Below, piece after piece: positions 8,120-17,007 of a DNA stretch of 35,509 nt. The notes beneath the pieces are model-generated. The model did not search any database and was not told the origin of the DNA. It saw nothing but the letters and a program-made list of their open reading frames with translations. A program made the translations under genes and the position numbers. Location of the stretch: contig CAKPDW010000007.1 of NCBI GenBank assembly GCA_934149115.1, positions 1 to 35,509 of the forward strand, given 5' to 3'. This DNA is from an uncultured Clostridia bacterium (GTDB taxonomy: Bacteria; Bacillota; Clostridia; TANB77; CAG-508). Within the stretch, counting starts at the first letter, position 1. Each line of letters begins with the position of its first letter.

Positions 8120-11100
8120 TTATTTACTACCTTCAACTGTGTATTGTAAGTGTAATTCTGCTTGCATTGTATTTGCATTATTAACTTTAAATGTAAATCC
8201 TGTACCTGCAGTATAACTTAATACATCTTTAGTAGATAGAGTAACAGATCCTGCTTTTAATTGTTGACTTGTAAACTTATAATCTGTTCCACCAATAGTT
8301 AATATTACATCTCCTATAATATTTGCTGTTTCAGGTATTTCTAATACAGCTGGTGATTCAGAAGTTACAACAATTGTATGTGATGTAGGAAGTGATTCTT
8401 TTAAAATCTTATCAAATTCTGCTGATAGATTTGCTGTTGTTGTTTCTGTACTACCACCATCTTTTACAGGCATATATCCTGTTTTACCTATAGTTTTTAA
8501 TACAAATTTAGCTAAATCTGTTTCACTATAATAATGATAGTACTCATATGTTTTATTCCAAAAATCCCAAGATGAAATTTCTTTTTGTTTTGTTCCTGTG
8601 AATTTAACAACATCATTCATTGCTTTATGTGTACTATTTGTACATGAATTAGGATTATCACATTTTGTAACATAAGCACAATTCTTTGCTAATCCATCTT
8701 CTGTTCCAAGGCCTATTGAATAAACTCTATCTGCTTTTGATTTTAATGTAGTAGCAGATTTTATAATATTTTCTACACTATCATTTTGATATGTTGAATA
8801 ATTAGTACTTCCTTCTTCAACAAGTCCAGTATGATCCTCTGGTGTTGTTGGTGCACCATCTGATAAGAATATAACAACTTTATTCTCACTTGTTAATTTA
8901 TCAAGTAAATTATTTGTTGCAACTAATCCATCATTAATATCAGTTCCTTCAATTGATTTTAAACCATTAATCCTATTAATTGCTGCTTGTTTTTGATTAT
9001 ATTTATATGTTGGTGAAGTCTCTGCATCTTTACTATACGTAATTATTGTTACAGTAGTATTTGTTGTAACTCCATCTGGGAATACTTTATTTACTAAAGC
9101 TGTTGCAGCTGTTTTTAATGCCGATAATCTTGTGCTTCTATTATTAGTCATACTCTTAGAAACATCTAGTACTAATACTAAATCCATAGAATTTGCAACT
9201 TGAGCAGTTGATGAAATTTTCATTTTCTTAACTACATCAATAGTAGCTGTTTTTTCAACACCATTAATTGTTGCTTTATTTACAATATCTTCATTAAGTG
9301 CTGTTGAAGTAACTTTAACTTTAAATGTTAATTTTAATATTGCTTTTCCAGCTACATTTCCATTATATGATATTGTTCTAGTTCCAGCATCATAACTTCC
9401 ATTTCCAACATTTGCTCCATTAACTTTAACAACTATTGGGTTTGTTTTTCCATCAAGTGGATTATTATATTCAATACCTTGTGGTAATTTATCCACAATA
9501 TTTACTTTTCCAGTTGATTCAGATTTATTTACTGCTGTAATAGTATATTCTACAATATCACCATATTCTGCTATTCCATCATTTTCGCCATCTTCTCTAT
9601 TTAAAACAGTAGCAGTTTTCTCTGATTCAATCAAAGTCTTAACTGTATTTTTTACTGTATCTGTGTCTTTATTTTGTGAATTATCATATCTATAGTGAGC
9701 AGTATTTTCAACTATATATTCTAATTCAGATTCATTTAAGTTTCTTGTCTTAGCTTCAATTGTGATAGTTATTTGACTACCTTTATATAAAGTTCCAGTC
9801 CATTCAAGATCTCCTGTTGTTTGGTTATAAGAAACTATTGCTTCTGTATCTGTTCCATCAGATGATTTAATTACACCTGTAACAGTTACATCTGTTAATT
9901 TTGTAATATCAATCTTGTCTGTAATAGTTACATTTGCATCATCTGTACCAGTATTAGTTCCAGTAATCTCATATTTTAATGTTGAACGAACATCTACTTC
10001 CGTATTATCAATATCTTTATTTTCAGTATTTAATACTTTCTTATTAACATTAATTATTGGTTTTACAACTTCATATGTTTTTTCATCAGTTGTAGTATTG
10101 TTATCTACTATAACTTGGTTAGCCTCAATTGTAGCTTCTTTAACATCTGCACCTAAAGCATCTACTGATACTTCAAATGTAATTGTTAATGTATTTCCAG
10201 CTTCTAATCTGTAACCATTTAATGAAATTGTTCTCTTATCTTCACTTACACTAACAGAAACATCTTTTTCTCCATCTTTAGCACTTATTGTATTTTCAAG
10301 TAATGATACTCCTGATTTTAATGTATCAGATACATTAATGTTTTTATATTCAGTTCCATCATTTGCAACTGTAATTGTATATTTAATTTTGTCTCCTTCA
10401 TGTACTGTTGTACCATTTGTTTGGTTTTTAGCACATTCAGAAATTATACTAGTTTTTGTAGTATTTATAATTGGTTTTGTAACCTCTGTTGGTGGCTTTG
10501 GATCATAACTATCATTTTCATCTACAGTTACTTTATTTTTATCAAGTTTTATTGAAGTAGCTGGTACCTCTTTACCATCCTTTATAGTTGTTCCTAATTT
10601 ATCTATAACTACTCTAAATGTAATTGTTAATGTTTCACCTGGTTCTAATGAATAATTCTTCAATGAAATAGTATTATTTTTAACTTTAACACCTGCAGTT
10701 ATTGCTTCGGGATTTAATGATTTATCCTTATAGCTCATTCCTGCTGGTAATTTATCAGTCATATCCTCAACAATACCTGTAACTTTTCCTGTATTAGAAA
10801 TTGTAATTGTATATTCAATTTCATCATCTTCATGAACTGTTGTAACCTTAGCAGATCCATCTGATTTATCAATCATACCATATTGATTACATTCAACAAC
10901 TTTTGATTCTTTTGTAGTTGATATTTGTGGTTTTCCAGCTTTATCAGTTATTTCAGAATCTGGGTTACCATTATCAATTTTCGCAGTATTTTTAATATCT
11001 TTTTCTATACCATCGAAATCTTTTACTTCAACTTTTATTTTTAATTTTCTAGAAGTATTTACTCCTAAATCTTTTACTGTCCATTTAATTTCTGGTAATT

Positions 11101-13828
11101 TTGAAATATCTACAACATCTCCACCATCAACTGTATGTGAAAGATATTTAACCCCATCTGGAAGTGAATCTGTTATAACTGCATCTCCAGCTGCTTCTCC
11201 ATTATTTGTAGCAGTTATAGTATATTCAAATACATCTCCTACATTTAGATATTTATCACCAACATTACTTGTTTTAGAAATTTCGATATTAGCTTTCTTA
11301 ACATTTGTAGGTGGATTTGGATCATAGCTGTCTTCATTATTTACAGTTACTTTATTTGCACTTAATGTAGCACTTGTTATATTCTTTCCATTTGTATCTT
11401 TTCCAAGTGGATTTATTGTAACCTTAAATTTAATTGTTAATGTAGATTTTGCAGATAATGAATAACTACCTAATTTTACTACATTATTTTCAACTTTAAC
11501 ATCTGCAGCTACTGGTTCTACATTTAATGTATTATCTTTATATGTCATTCCTGATGGAATACTATCTTCAACTGTTATATTACCAGCTACATCTCCATCA
11601 TTTTTTATTGTAATTGTATATTCAATCTCATCACCTTCGTGAACAGTGTTGCCTGTTAAGGCTTTTTCTGTTTGAGTACAAGCTGTAATTTTGCTTACTT
11701 TAGTTGTTGAAATTACTGGTTTAGCAACTTCTGTAGTAACACTATCTTCTGGATCTTTATTATTATCTTTATATACATAATTTGTAACATTTATTTTATT
11801 TTGTGCAATAGTCTCTGGTGCTTTTACTTTAATACGTAATGTTCTGCTTTCATTTACTCCTAATGAATCTACATTCCATATTATAGTATTTGTTGTATCA
11901 TCAACAACATCTTTACAATCATTTTGAGATACAAATTCTTTACCTAAATATTGTAATTCGCTTGGTATTGTATCTTTAACTATTGTACTTCCAACGTCTG
12001 TTCCAACATTTGTAACTGTTATATCATAATAGAATTCTTCATTAACACTTACTAACTCTTTAGAAGCTTTTTTCTTAACATTAATCATTGGTTTTATAAC
12101 ATCATATTCGTTATTATCCTCTGTATTTTTGTTATCAACTATAGCTATATTTTTATCAATTGTCTTACTATAAATCTTATTACCATCTTTATCTACAGAA
12201 TAATCTGTATCAGTCAATTCATTTACAGTTACATTAAATGTAATTGCAATTTCTTGATTTGGTGCTAATTTATATCCAGTAATTGTAAGTACTCCATTAT
12301 TTATAGTTGCAGTTACATTTACTTTTGTATTTGTACTTGTATCTTTTACTTCCAATGAATCTTTTACATATGTTAAACCTGCTTTTATAGTATCAGTTAC
12401 ATTAATTTCTTTTGATACTGTACCTTCATTTTTAACTTTGATTGTATACTCAATTTTGTCACCTTCATGAACTGTTGTACCAGTTGTTTGATTTTTAGCA
12501 CATTCTAAAATTCTACTTGTTTTTTCTGATTTAATACTTGGTTTTCCTACAGTAACTTCTTCTTCATCTGTAGTTTTTCCATCTACTTTTACTTCGTTCT
12601 TAATTGTCTCACTTACGCCTTGAGCAATTTTTCCTACCTTAACTTTTATAGTAGCTTTTCTTGATTCTCCAGGTTCTAAATCATATACTTTCCATGTAAC
12701 AGTTTTTCCAGAATATGAAATATTATCTTTTCCATTTTCTTTTTCTAATTTAGACTCTAAATGAGTTAGTTTATCATTTAAAGTATCTGTTACAATTGTA
12801 TTTCCTTTTTCACTTCCATTATTAGTTACTGTTATAGTATAAACTACTTCACTATCTTCATTAATATAGTTTCCATCTTTATTTGAAGATGGTGTTTCTT
12901 TAGTAGCTGTAATTAATGGTTTTTTAATTTTTTCTGGTCCATCTTCATCTTTTACTGGTTCCCCTTTATTTACAGTTACTTCATTCTTTTGGAAGTCTGC
13001 TTCTGTTATTGGTGTTCCATCATCATTTGTACCAGTTAATTCATTAACACTTACTTTAAATGTTATAACTAATTTTCCACCTGCTACTAATGAATAATCA
13101 TTAACAACTACTTTATTTGTACTATCATAATTTGCAACCTTGCTTAATGTAGTTTTAACATCAGCACCACTTGCATTTTTAGTTATTAATTCAGCTTTTA
13201 ATGAATTTGTAACATATGTTACACGTGATTTTATAGCATCTTCTAAAGATACATTTCCAGCGACTTTACCTGAGTTAGTTACTTCAATTGTATATTCTAT
13301 CTCATCACCTTCATGAACAGTTTTAACTTTGTCTTTGTTTTCACCATCTGTCTCTGAATATTTCTCACATTTTACAACTTTACTTGCTTTAGTTGTTGAA
13401 ATGATTGGTTTAGCAACTGTTACATTTGTTTCTGAACTTGTTCCATCTTTAATTTCAGCTTTATTTGTAATTGTTTCTTCATTTCCATTAATTGATATTG
13501 GTGTAACTATAATTGTTATTGTTCTTGAATTATTAGGAGCTTTATTTTTTTGAGATAAATTGTTTACTGTCCATTTAATCTTATTTCCAGCTTGCTCAAT
13601 TAAATCTCCAGCTAAAGCACCACTCACGCCTTTTATCTCTAAATTGCCTGGTACCTGGTCTTCTACAACAGCTGAACCTTCTTCAGCACCATTGTTAACA
13701 ACTGTTATATAATATTTGAATTCTTCTCCAATCTTTGCATATTGACCTTGTGCTATTGAACTTGTTTTTGTAACATTTAAATCTGGCTTTTTAATTTCGC
13801 CTGGTCCTTCTGGATCCTTTGTTGGCAC
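8120..13828 (-). CDS. C-terminal part of giant DUF11-repeat surface protein with VWA domain (frameshift-separated)
   Basis: 1,902 residues as an isolated frame, but the frame stays open upstream to about 13993 and its first usable codon is a GTG without ribosome site. It is almost certainly the continuation of the 13969-16404 frame. It holds about eleven DUF11-type beta-sandwich repeats of 110-170 residues. Two classes largely alternate: class A (TTKxSxxxxC...TVHEGDEIEYTI) has one cysteine near its start, and class B (KTSxxxxxYxxVGDxFxYTITxxNNG) lacks it. After the last repeat comes a VWA domain with MIDAS elements DVSKS, a Thr in GTDI and SDGAP, then a cysteine cluster (NCAYVTKCDNPNSC) and a final beta-rich segment ending HLQYTVEGSK. 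No LPXTG signal or C-terminal helix is present. Likely an extracellular adhesin or structural fibre; its ligand is unknown. Confidence 0.85.
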   Translation of the reverse strand: MPTKDPEGPGEIKKPDLNVTKTSSIAQGQYAKIGEEFKYYITVVNNGAEEGSAVVEDQVPGNLEIKGVSGALAGDLIEQAGNKIKWTVNNLSQKNKAPNNSRTITIIVTPISINGNEETITNKAEIKDGTSSETNVTVAKPIISTTKASKVVKCEKYSETDGENKDKVKTVHEGDEIEYTIEVTNSGKVAGNVSLEDAIKSRVTYVTNSLKAELITKNASGADVKTTLSKVANYDSTNKVVVNDYSLVAGGKLVITFKVSVNELTGTNDDGTPITEADFQKNEVTVNKGEPVKDEDGPEKIKKPLITATKETPSSNKDGNYINEDSEVVYTITVTNNGSEKGNTIVTDTLNDKLTHLESKLEKENGKDNISYSGKTVTWKVYDLEPGESRKATIKVKVGKIAQGVSETIKNEVKVDGKTTDEEEVTVGKPSIKSEKTSRILECAKNQTTGTTVHEGDKIEYTIKVKNEGTVSKEINVTDTIKAGLTYVKDSLEVKDTSTNTKVNVTATINNGVLTITGYKLAPNQEIAITFNVTVNELTDTDYSVDKDGNKIYSKTIDKNIAIVDNKNTEDNNEYDVIKPMINVKKKASKELVSVNEEFYYDITVTNVGTDVGSTIVKDTIPSELQYLGKEFVSQNDCKDVVDDTTNTIIWNVDSLGVNESRTLRIKVKAPETIAQNKINVTNYVYKDNNKDPEDSVTTEVAKPVISTTKVSKITACTQTEKALTGNTVHEGDEIEYTITIKNDGDVAGNITVEDSIPSGMTYKDNTLNVEPVAADVKVENNVVKLGSYSLSAKSTLTIKFKVTINPLGKDTNGKNITSATLSANKVTVNNEDSYDPNPPTNVKKANIEISKTSNVGDKYLNVGDVFEYTITATNNGEAAGDAVITDSLPDGVKYLSHTVDGGDVVDISKLPEIKWTVKDLGVNTSRKLKIKVEVKDFDGIEKDIKNTAKIDNGNPDSEITDKAGKPQISTTKESKVVECNQYGMIDKSDGSAKVTTVHEDDEIEYTITISNTGKVTGIVEDMTDKLPAGMSYKDKSLNPEAITAGVKVKNNTISLKNYSLEPGETLTITFRVVIDKLGTTIKDGKEVPATSIKLDKNKVTVDENDSYDPKPPTEVTKPIINTTKTSIISECAKNQTNGTTVHEGDKIKYTITVANDGTEYKNINVSDTLKSGVSLLENTISAKDGEKDVSVSVSEDKRTISLNGYRLEAGNTLTITFEVSVDALGADVKEATIEANQVIVDNNTTTDEKTYEVVKPIINVNKKVLNTENKDIDNTEVDVRSTLKYEITGTNTGTDDANVTITDKIDITKLTDVTVTGVIKSSDGTDTEAIVSYNQTTGDLEWTGTLYKGSQITITIEAKTRNLNESELEYIVENTAHYRYDNSQNKDTDTVKNTVKTLIESEKTATVLNREDGENDGIAEYGDIVEYTITAVNKSESTGKVNIVDKLPQGIEYNNPLDGKTNPIVVKVNGANVGNGSYDAGTRTISYNGNVAGKAILKLTFKVKVTSTALNEDIVNKATINGVEKTATIDVVKKMKISSTAQVANSMDLVLVLDVSKSMTNNRSTRLSALKTAATALVNKVFPDGVTTNTTVTIITYSKDAETSPTYKYNQKQAAINRINGLKSIEGTDINDGLVATNNLLDKLTSENKVVIFLSDGAPTTPEDHTGLVEEGSTNYSTYQNDSVENIIKSATTLKSKADRVYSIGLGTEDGLAKNCAYVTKCDNPNSCTNSTHKAMNDVVKFTGTKQKEISSWDFWNKTYEYYHYYSETDLAKFVLKTIGKTGYMPVKDGGSTETTTANLSAEFDKILKESLPTSHTIVVTSESPAVLEIPETANIIGDVILTIGGTDYKFTSQQLKAGSVTLSTKDVLSYTAGTGFTFKVNNANTMQAELHLQYTVEGSK
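10929..11322. repeat. Recently duplicated class B DUF11 repeat unit (copy 2)
   Basis: About 390 bases are closely similar at DNA level to 14219-14614, including long identical runs. Both encode DGVKYLSHTVDGGD and similar text, whereas the other DUF11 units are much more diverged. Confidence 0.85.
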
Positions 13829-13968
13829 ATCATTTACATATACAGTATTTGCTTCAAAAGTAGCTTCTGTAATTTTATTACCTTGTTCATCTGTTCCAAG
13901 AGGTTTAACTTTTACATTAAATGTAATAACAAGTTTACTATGAGCTTGTAAATCATAATCTAATGATA

Positions 13969-16404
13969 TTACTCCATTTTCAATCTTAACACCATCAATA
14001 TTTTGTCTCCAACCTTAGCAGTTAAAGTATTATCAACATATTCTACTTGAGATGTTAATGTATCTCTAACCTTAACTTGGTCAGAAACAACACCTGTATT
14101 TTCAACAGAAATTGTATATTGAATTATATCATTTTCATGAACTGTTTTAGCACCTGAACCTATCACTCCATAATCATTACATGTTAAAACTTGTGATGTT
14201 TTACCAACTTCAATCTTAGGTTTTCCAGCTTTATCAGTTATTTTAACTGTTTTAGTCTCATCATTATCAATTTTCGCAGTATTTGTAATATCTTTTTCTA
14301 TACCATCAAAATCTATTACTTCAACTTCTATTTTTAGTTTTCTAGATTCTTTTACTCCTAAATCTTTTACTTTCCATTTAATTTCTGGTAATTTTGAAGT
14401 ATCTACAGCATCTCCACCATCAACTGTATGTGAAAGATATTTAACACCATCTGGAAGTGGATCTGTTACAACAGCATCTCCTTTTTCCTCTCCATTATTT
14501 GTTGCTGTAATTGTATAATAGAAAATATCTCCAACACGTACATAGTTATTTCCTACATCACTTGTTTTAGAAATTTCAATATTAGGCTTTTTAACTTTTG
14601 TAGGTGGATTTGGATTTTCATCATTTTTTGTCTCACCATTTACAGTTACTTTATTAACCTCTAACGTTAATGATGTAACCTTAACATCTTCACCTTTCTC
14701 ATTTTTCACAGTACCTAATGTTTTAACTCTAGTATCAAATGTAATTACTAATTCAGCTCTTGCTTCTAATTTATGATTCTTTAATGAAATAGTATTTCCA
14801 TCAATATCAACTTTTGCTCCAGAGATTGTATTAGGTAATAATTCTAATCCATCTGGTATTGTATCTTCTAAGTTAACTATTCCTGCTTCTGAACCTTTAG
14901 CATTTGAAACAGTAATTGTATAGCTTATAATATCACCTTCATGAACAACAGAGCTATCTGTTATACCATAACTACATTCTTTTATACTACTTCTTTTAGT
15001 TGTTTCAATACAAGGTTTTAAAACTTCTTTATCACCATTTGAATCAGTTGTTTTTTTATTATTTACTACAACTATATTAGCATCAATTGTCTTTTTATAA
15101 ACTTTTTCTCCATTAGCTTCTTCAACTATGTTCTCATCTGTTAAAGTATTTACAGTAGTATTAAAAGTAATTTCTAAAGTATCTCCACCTTTTAATACAT
15201 ATCCATTTATATTAACTTGATTGTTTCCACTTTCAATTTGAGCATCTGCTTTAGAACCTTTAACACTAGATGCAACAAGTGATAATCCATCTGGAATAGT
15301 ATCATTCAAATAAATTGGTGCTTCCATATCACCTGTATTTTTTACAGTAATTGTATATTGTATTGTATCGTTCTCGTGAACTACACCATTTTTATTATCT
15401 GTTTGAATATCTCCAACTTCAGATTCACATTTTACCACACTACTAGTTTTAGTAGTTGTTATAATTGCATTTTGTGTTTCGTTAGTTTTATTTCCATTTG
15501 CAATAGCTGTATTTCTAATAGTTCCAGTAGCATCTTCATTTACAGATGCTCTAAAACTTACAATTTTATTTGTTTGATTAGCTTCAAAATCTACTGTCCA
15601 GAAAATTTTTGTTTCACCATTTACATCAACAATACTACCACCATCACTAACATCTATTAATGTTGTTTGTGCAGGTACAATATCTGAAACTTTTATTCCT
15701 TTTCTAGCTTCTCCACTTTTATTTTGTATATCAATTGAATATGTAATTATATCACCTGATGAAACTGTTTCTCCATCTTGAGTTTCTTGTACTGCTCTAG
15801 GATCTACTTCTTCACCTTTTTCAATACTTACATGTTTTTCAGCACTAATTCCTGAATCATCAATTCTAACATCAGTAAATTTTCCAGCTATATCTAAATT
15901 TTGCCAAGATACAGTCAAATCTTCAGTAACCTGTCTTTCAACTTCTTCAACTCTAGCAACAACATAGTCTTGATTAGGAACATTTGGATTTGTTGTAGAT
16001 GTAGTTGTTCCAGTAGAATTATTACTATTCTGGCTTGCTTGTTGTTGGTTTGAGTTAATTGTTGAACTATTTTGACCTACATTTTGAGCACTTTGACCAT
16101 TATTAGCACTAGCATTATTATCTGTATTACCAGCATTGTCTGTATTTCCTTCATTATTTGTCACAGTAGCACTTTCTGATGTTATTGGACTAATTTCTGA
16201 AGGTGCTTGACTATTTTCACTATTATCAGAACTAATTGATTTTTCATTTTCTTGACTTTGTTGTGCTAGTTCTTCAGTAGCGCTAGCAGATCCATCGTCT
16301 TTCAAAAAGGCCACTGCTCCAACGATAGCAACAATAGCTAAAATACAAGTAATTATAATTGCTATAACAGTCTTTCTATTAAGAGACCTGAATTTGTCCT
16401 TCAT
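13969..16404 (-). CDS. N-terminal part of giant DUF11-repeat surface protein, membrane anchor and first repeats
   Basis: 811 residues. The start is an ATG behind a purine-rich ribosome site (AGGAGGAAAAA). Residues 1-12 are basic, about 13-35 form one membrane helix, and there is no clear cleavage site, so a type II (N-in) anchor is likely. A low-complexity Ser/Asn/Gln/Thr linker follows to about residue 150, then four complete DUF11-type repeats and half of a fifth. The frame leaves the family pattern after KVGDK and ends in a short odd tail (LMVLRLKME). In the -1 frame the missing repeat half continues directly (NIDGVKIENG...). One more A in the AAAA run near 14008-14011 would join both parts into one protein of about 2,761 residues. 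It lies 18 bases after the sortase gene in the same operon. Confidence 0.88.
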   Translation of the reverse strand: MKDKFRSLNRKTVIAIIITCILAIVAIVGAVAFLKDDGSASATEELAQQSQENEKSISSDNSENSQAPSEISPITSESATVTNNEGNTDNAGNTDNNASANNGQSAQNVGQNSSTINSNQQQASQNSNNSTGTTTSTTNPNVPNQDYVVARVEEVERQVTEDLTVSWQNLDIAGKFTDVRIDDSGISAEKHVSIEKGEEVDPRAVQETQDGETVSSGDIITYSIDIQNKSGEARKGIKVSDIVPAQTTLIDVSDGGSIVDVNGETKIFWTVDFEANQTNKIVSFRASVNEDATGTIRNTAIANGNKTNETQNAIITTTKTSSVVKCESEVGDIQTDNKNGVVHENDTIQYTITVKNTGDMEAPIYLNDTIPDGLSLVASSVKGSKADAQIESGNNQVNINGYVLKGGDTLEITFNTTVNTLTDENIVEEANGEKVYKKTIDANIVVVNNKKTTDSNGDKEVLKPCIETTKRSSIKECSYGITDSSVVHEGDIISYTITVSNAKGSEAGIVNLEDTIPDGLELLPNTISGAKVDIDGNTISLKNHKLEARAELVITFDTRVKTLGTVKNEKGEDVKVTSLTLEVNKVTVNGETKNDENPNPPTKVKKPNIEISKTSDVGNNYVRVGDIFYYTITATNNGEEKGDAVVTDPLPDGVKYLSHTVDGGDAVDTSKLPEIKWKVKDLGVKESRKLKIEVEVIDFDGIEKDITNTAKIDNDETKTVKITDKAGKPKIEVGKTSQVLTCNDYGVIGSGAKTVHENDIIQYTISVENTGVVSDQVKVRDTLTSQVEYVDNTLTAKVGDKILMVLRLKME
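14219..14614. repeat. Recently duplicated class B DUF11 repeat unit (copy 1)
   Basis: Partner of 10929-11322, lying about 3.3 kb away in the same giant gene. The similarity starts and ends close to repeat-unit borders, which fits unit duplication or gene conversion. Confidence 0.85.
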
Positions 16405-16422
16405 TTTTTCCTCCTATCCTGA

Positions 16423-17007
16423 TTATTTATCATTTATTTCTCTTGCTTTTGTTACCAATCTTTTTTTATTTCCATTTGAACACGTTATAAGTGTCACTTC
16501 TTTTGTACTTCCGTCTATAGATTCCACACATGAAACATCATTTGGATCAATAATATAATAATCAAAAACTTCATAATCAAGTGTTCTACTTTTCATATCA
16601 GTGATTTGTATTATGTCACCCTTTTCTAGGTTCTTTGTTTTTCCAAACATTGTTCCGTCTCTATTATTGTGGCCTGCAAGAGTAACATTTCCAATTTCAT
16701 TTAATTCGCTTCCCCAAAACTTAGTAATAGATAACTTCATTCCTTTATTATCTGTTCTATCTAAAATTGGATATTTCAAATTAATTTTTGGAATTGTAAT
16801 TATTCCTATTACTTTGTAATCATCTATCATTATGTCTTCTGAAATTTCTTCATCATTATTATATTTGTTTTCAAATTCATCAATAATTCCAGATAAACGT
16901 TTTTCATTTACCTGATTTTTACCATACTTAATAATAATTAATAAAACAGTTATCAAAATAACAATAATAATTAAAATCATTAAAATATTTAGAAGCTTAT
17001 TTTTCAT
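16423..17007 (-). CDS. Sortase, membrane-anchored cysteine transpeptidase
   Basis: 194 residues with an N-terminal membrane helix at about 5-27 and the sortase beta-barrel after it. The catalytic set is visible: His113 in TLAGHNNRDGTMF, Cys176 in TLITC and Arg183 in KKRLVTKAR. The AGHN...GTMF stretch resembles class B and the C-terminal TLITCSNGNKKRLV resembles class D/E, so I leave the class open. It should cleave a sorting signal and join the protein to the cell wall or to another protein. The gene touches the upstream gene (stop and start share base 17007) and is followed 18 bases later by the giant DUF11 gene, which itself has no recognisable sorting signal. The LPITY protein encoded just upstream is the obvious substrate. 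Confidence 0.92.
   Translation of the reverse strand: MKNKLLNILMILIIIVILITVLLIIIKYGKNQVNEKRLSGIIDEFENKYNNDEEISEDIMIDDYKVIGIITIPKINLKYPILDRTDNKGMKLSITKFWGSELNEIGNVTLAGHNNRDGTMFGKTKNLEKGDIIQITDMKSRTLDYEVFDYYIIDPNDVSCVESIDGSTKEVTLITCSNGNKKRLVTKAREINDK

Noticed and set aside
13985..14015. Programmed -1 ribosomal frameshift in the giant gene
   Set aside because: The slip site C AAA ATA does not allow re-pairing in the -1 frame and no clear stimulatory hairpin was seen; a one-base indel explains it better.
15358..15660. Frames opposite the giant DUF11 gene (also 9915-10214, 13329-13553)
   Set aside because: They lie antisense to strongly supported repeats, have Cys/Ile/Phe-rich, unnatural composition and no ribosome sites.
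8120..16404. CRISPR or tandem DNA array from the repeated segments
   Set aside because: The repeats are protein-coding DUF11 units of over 330 bases with diverged sequence, not short identical repeats with spacers.
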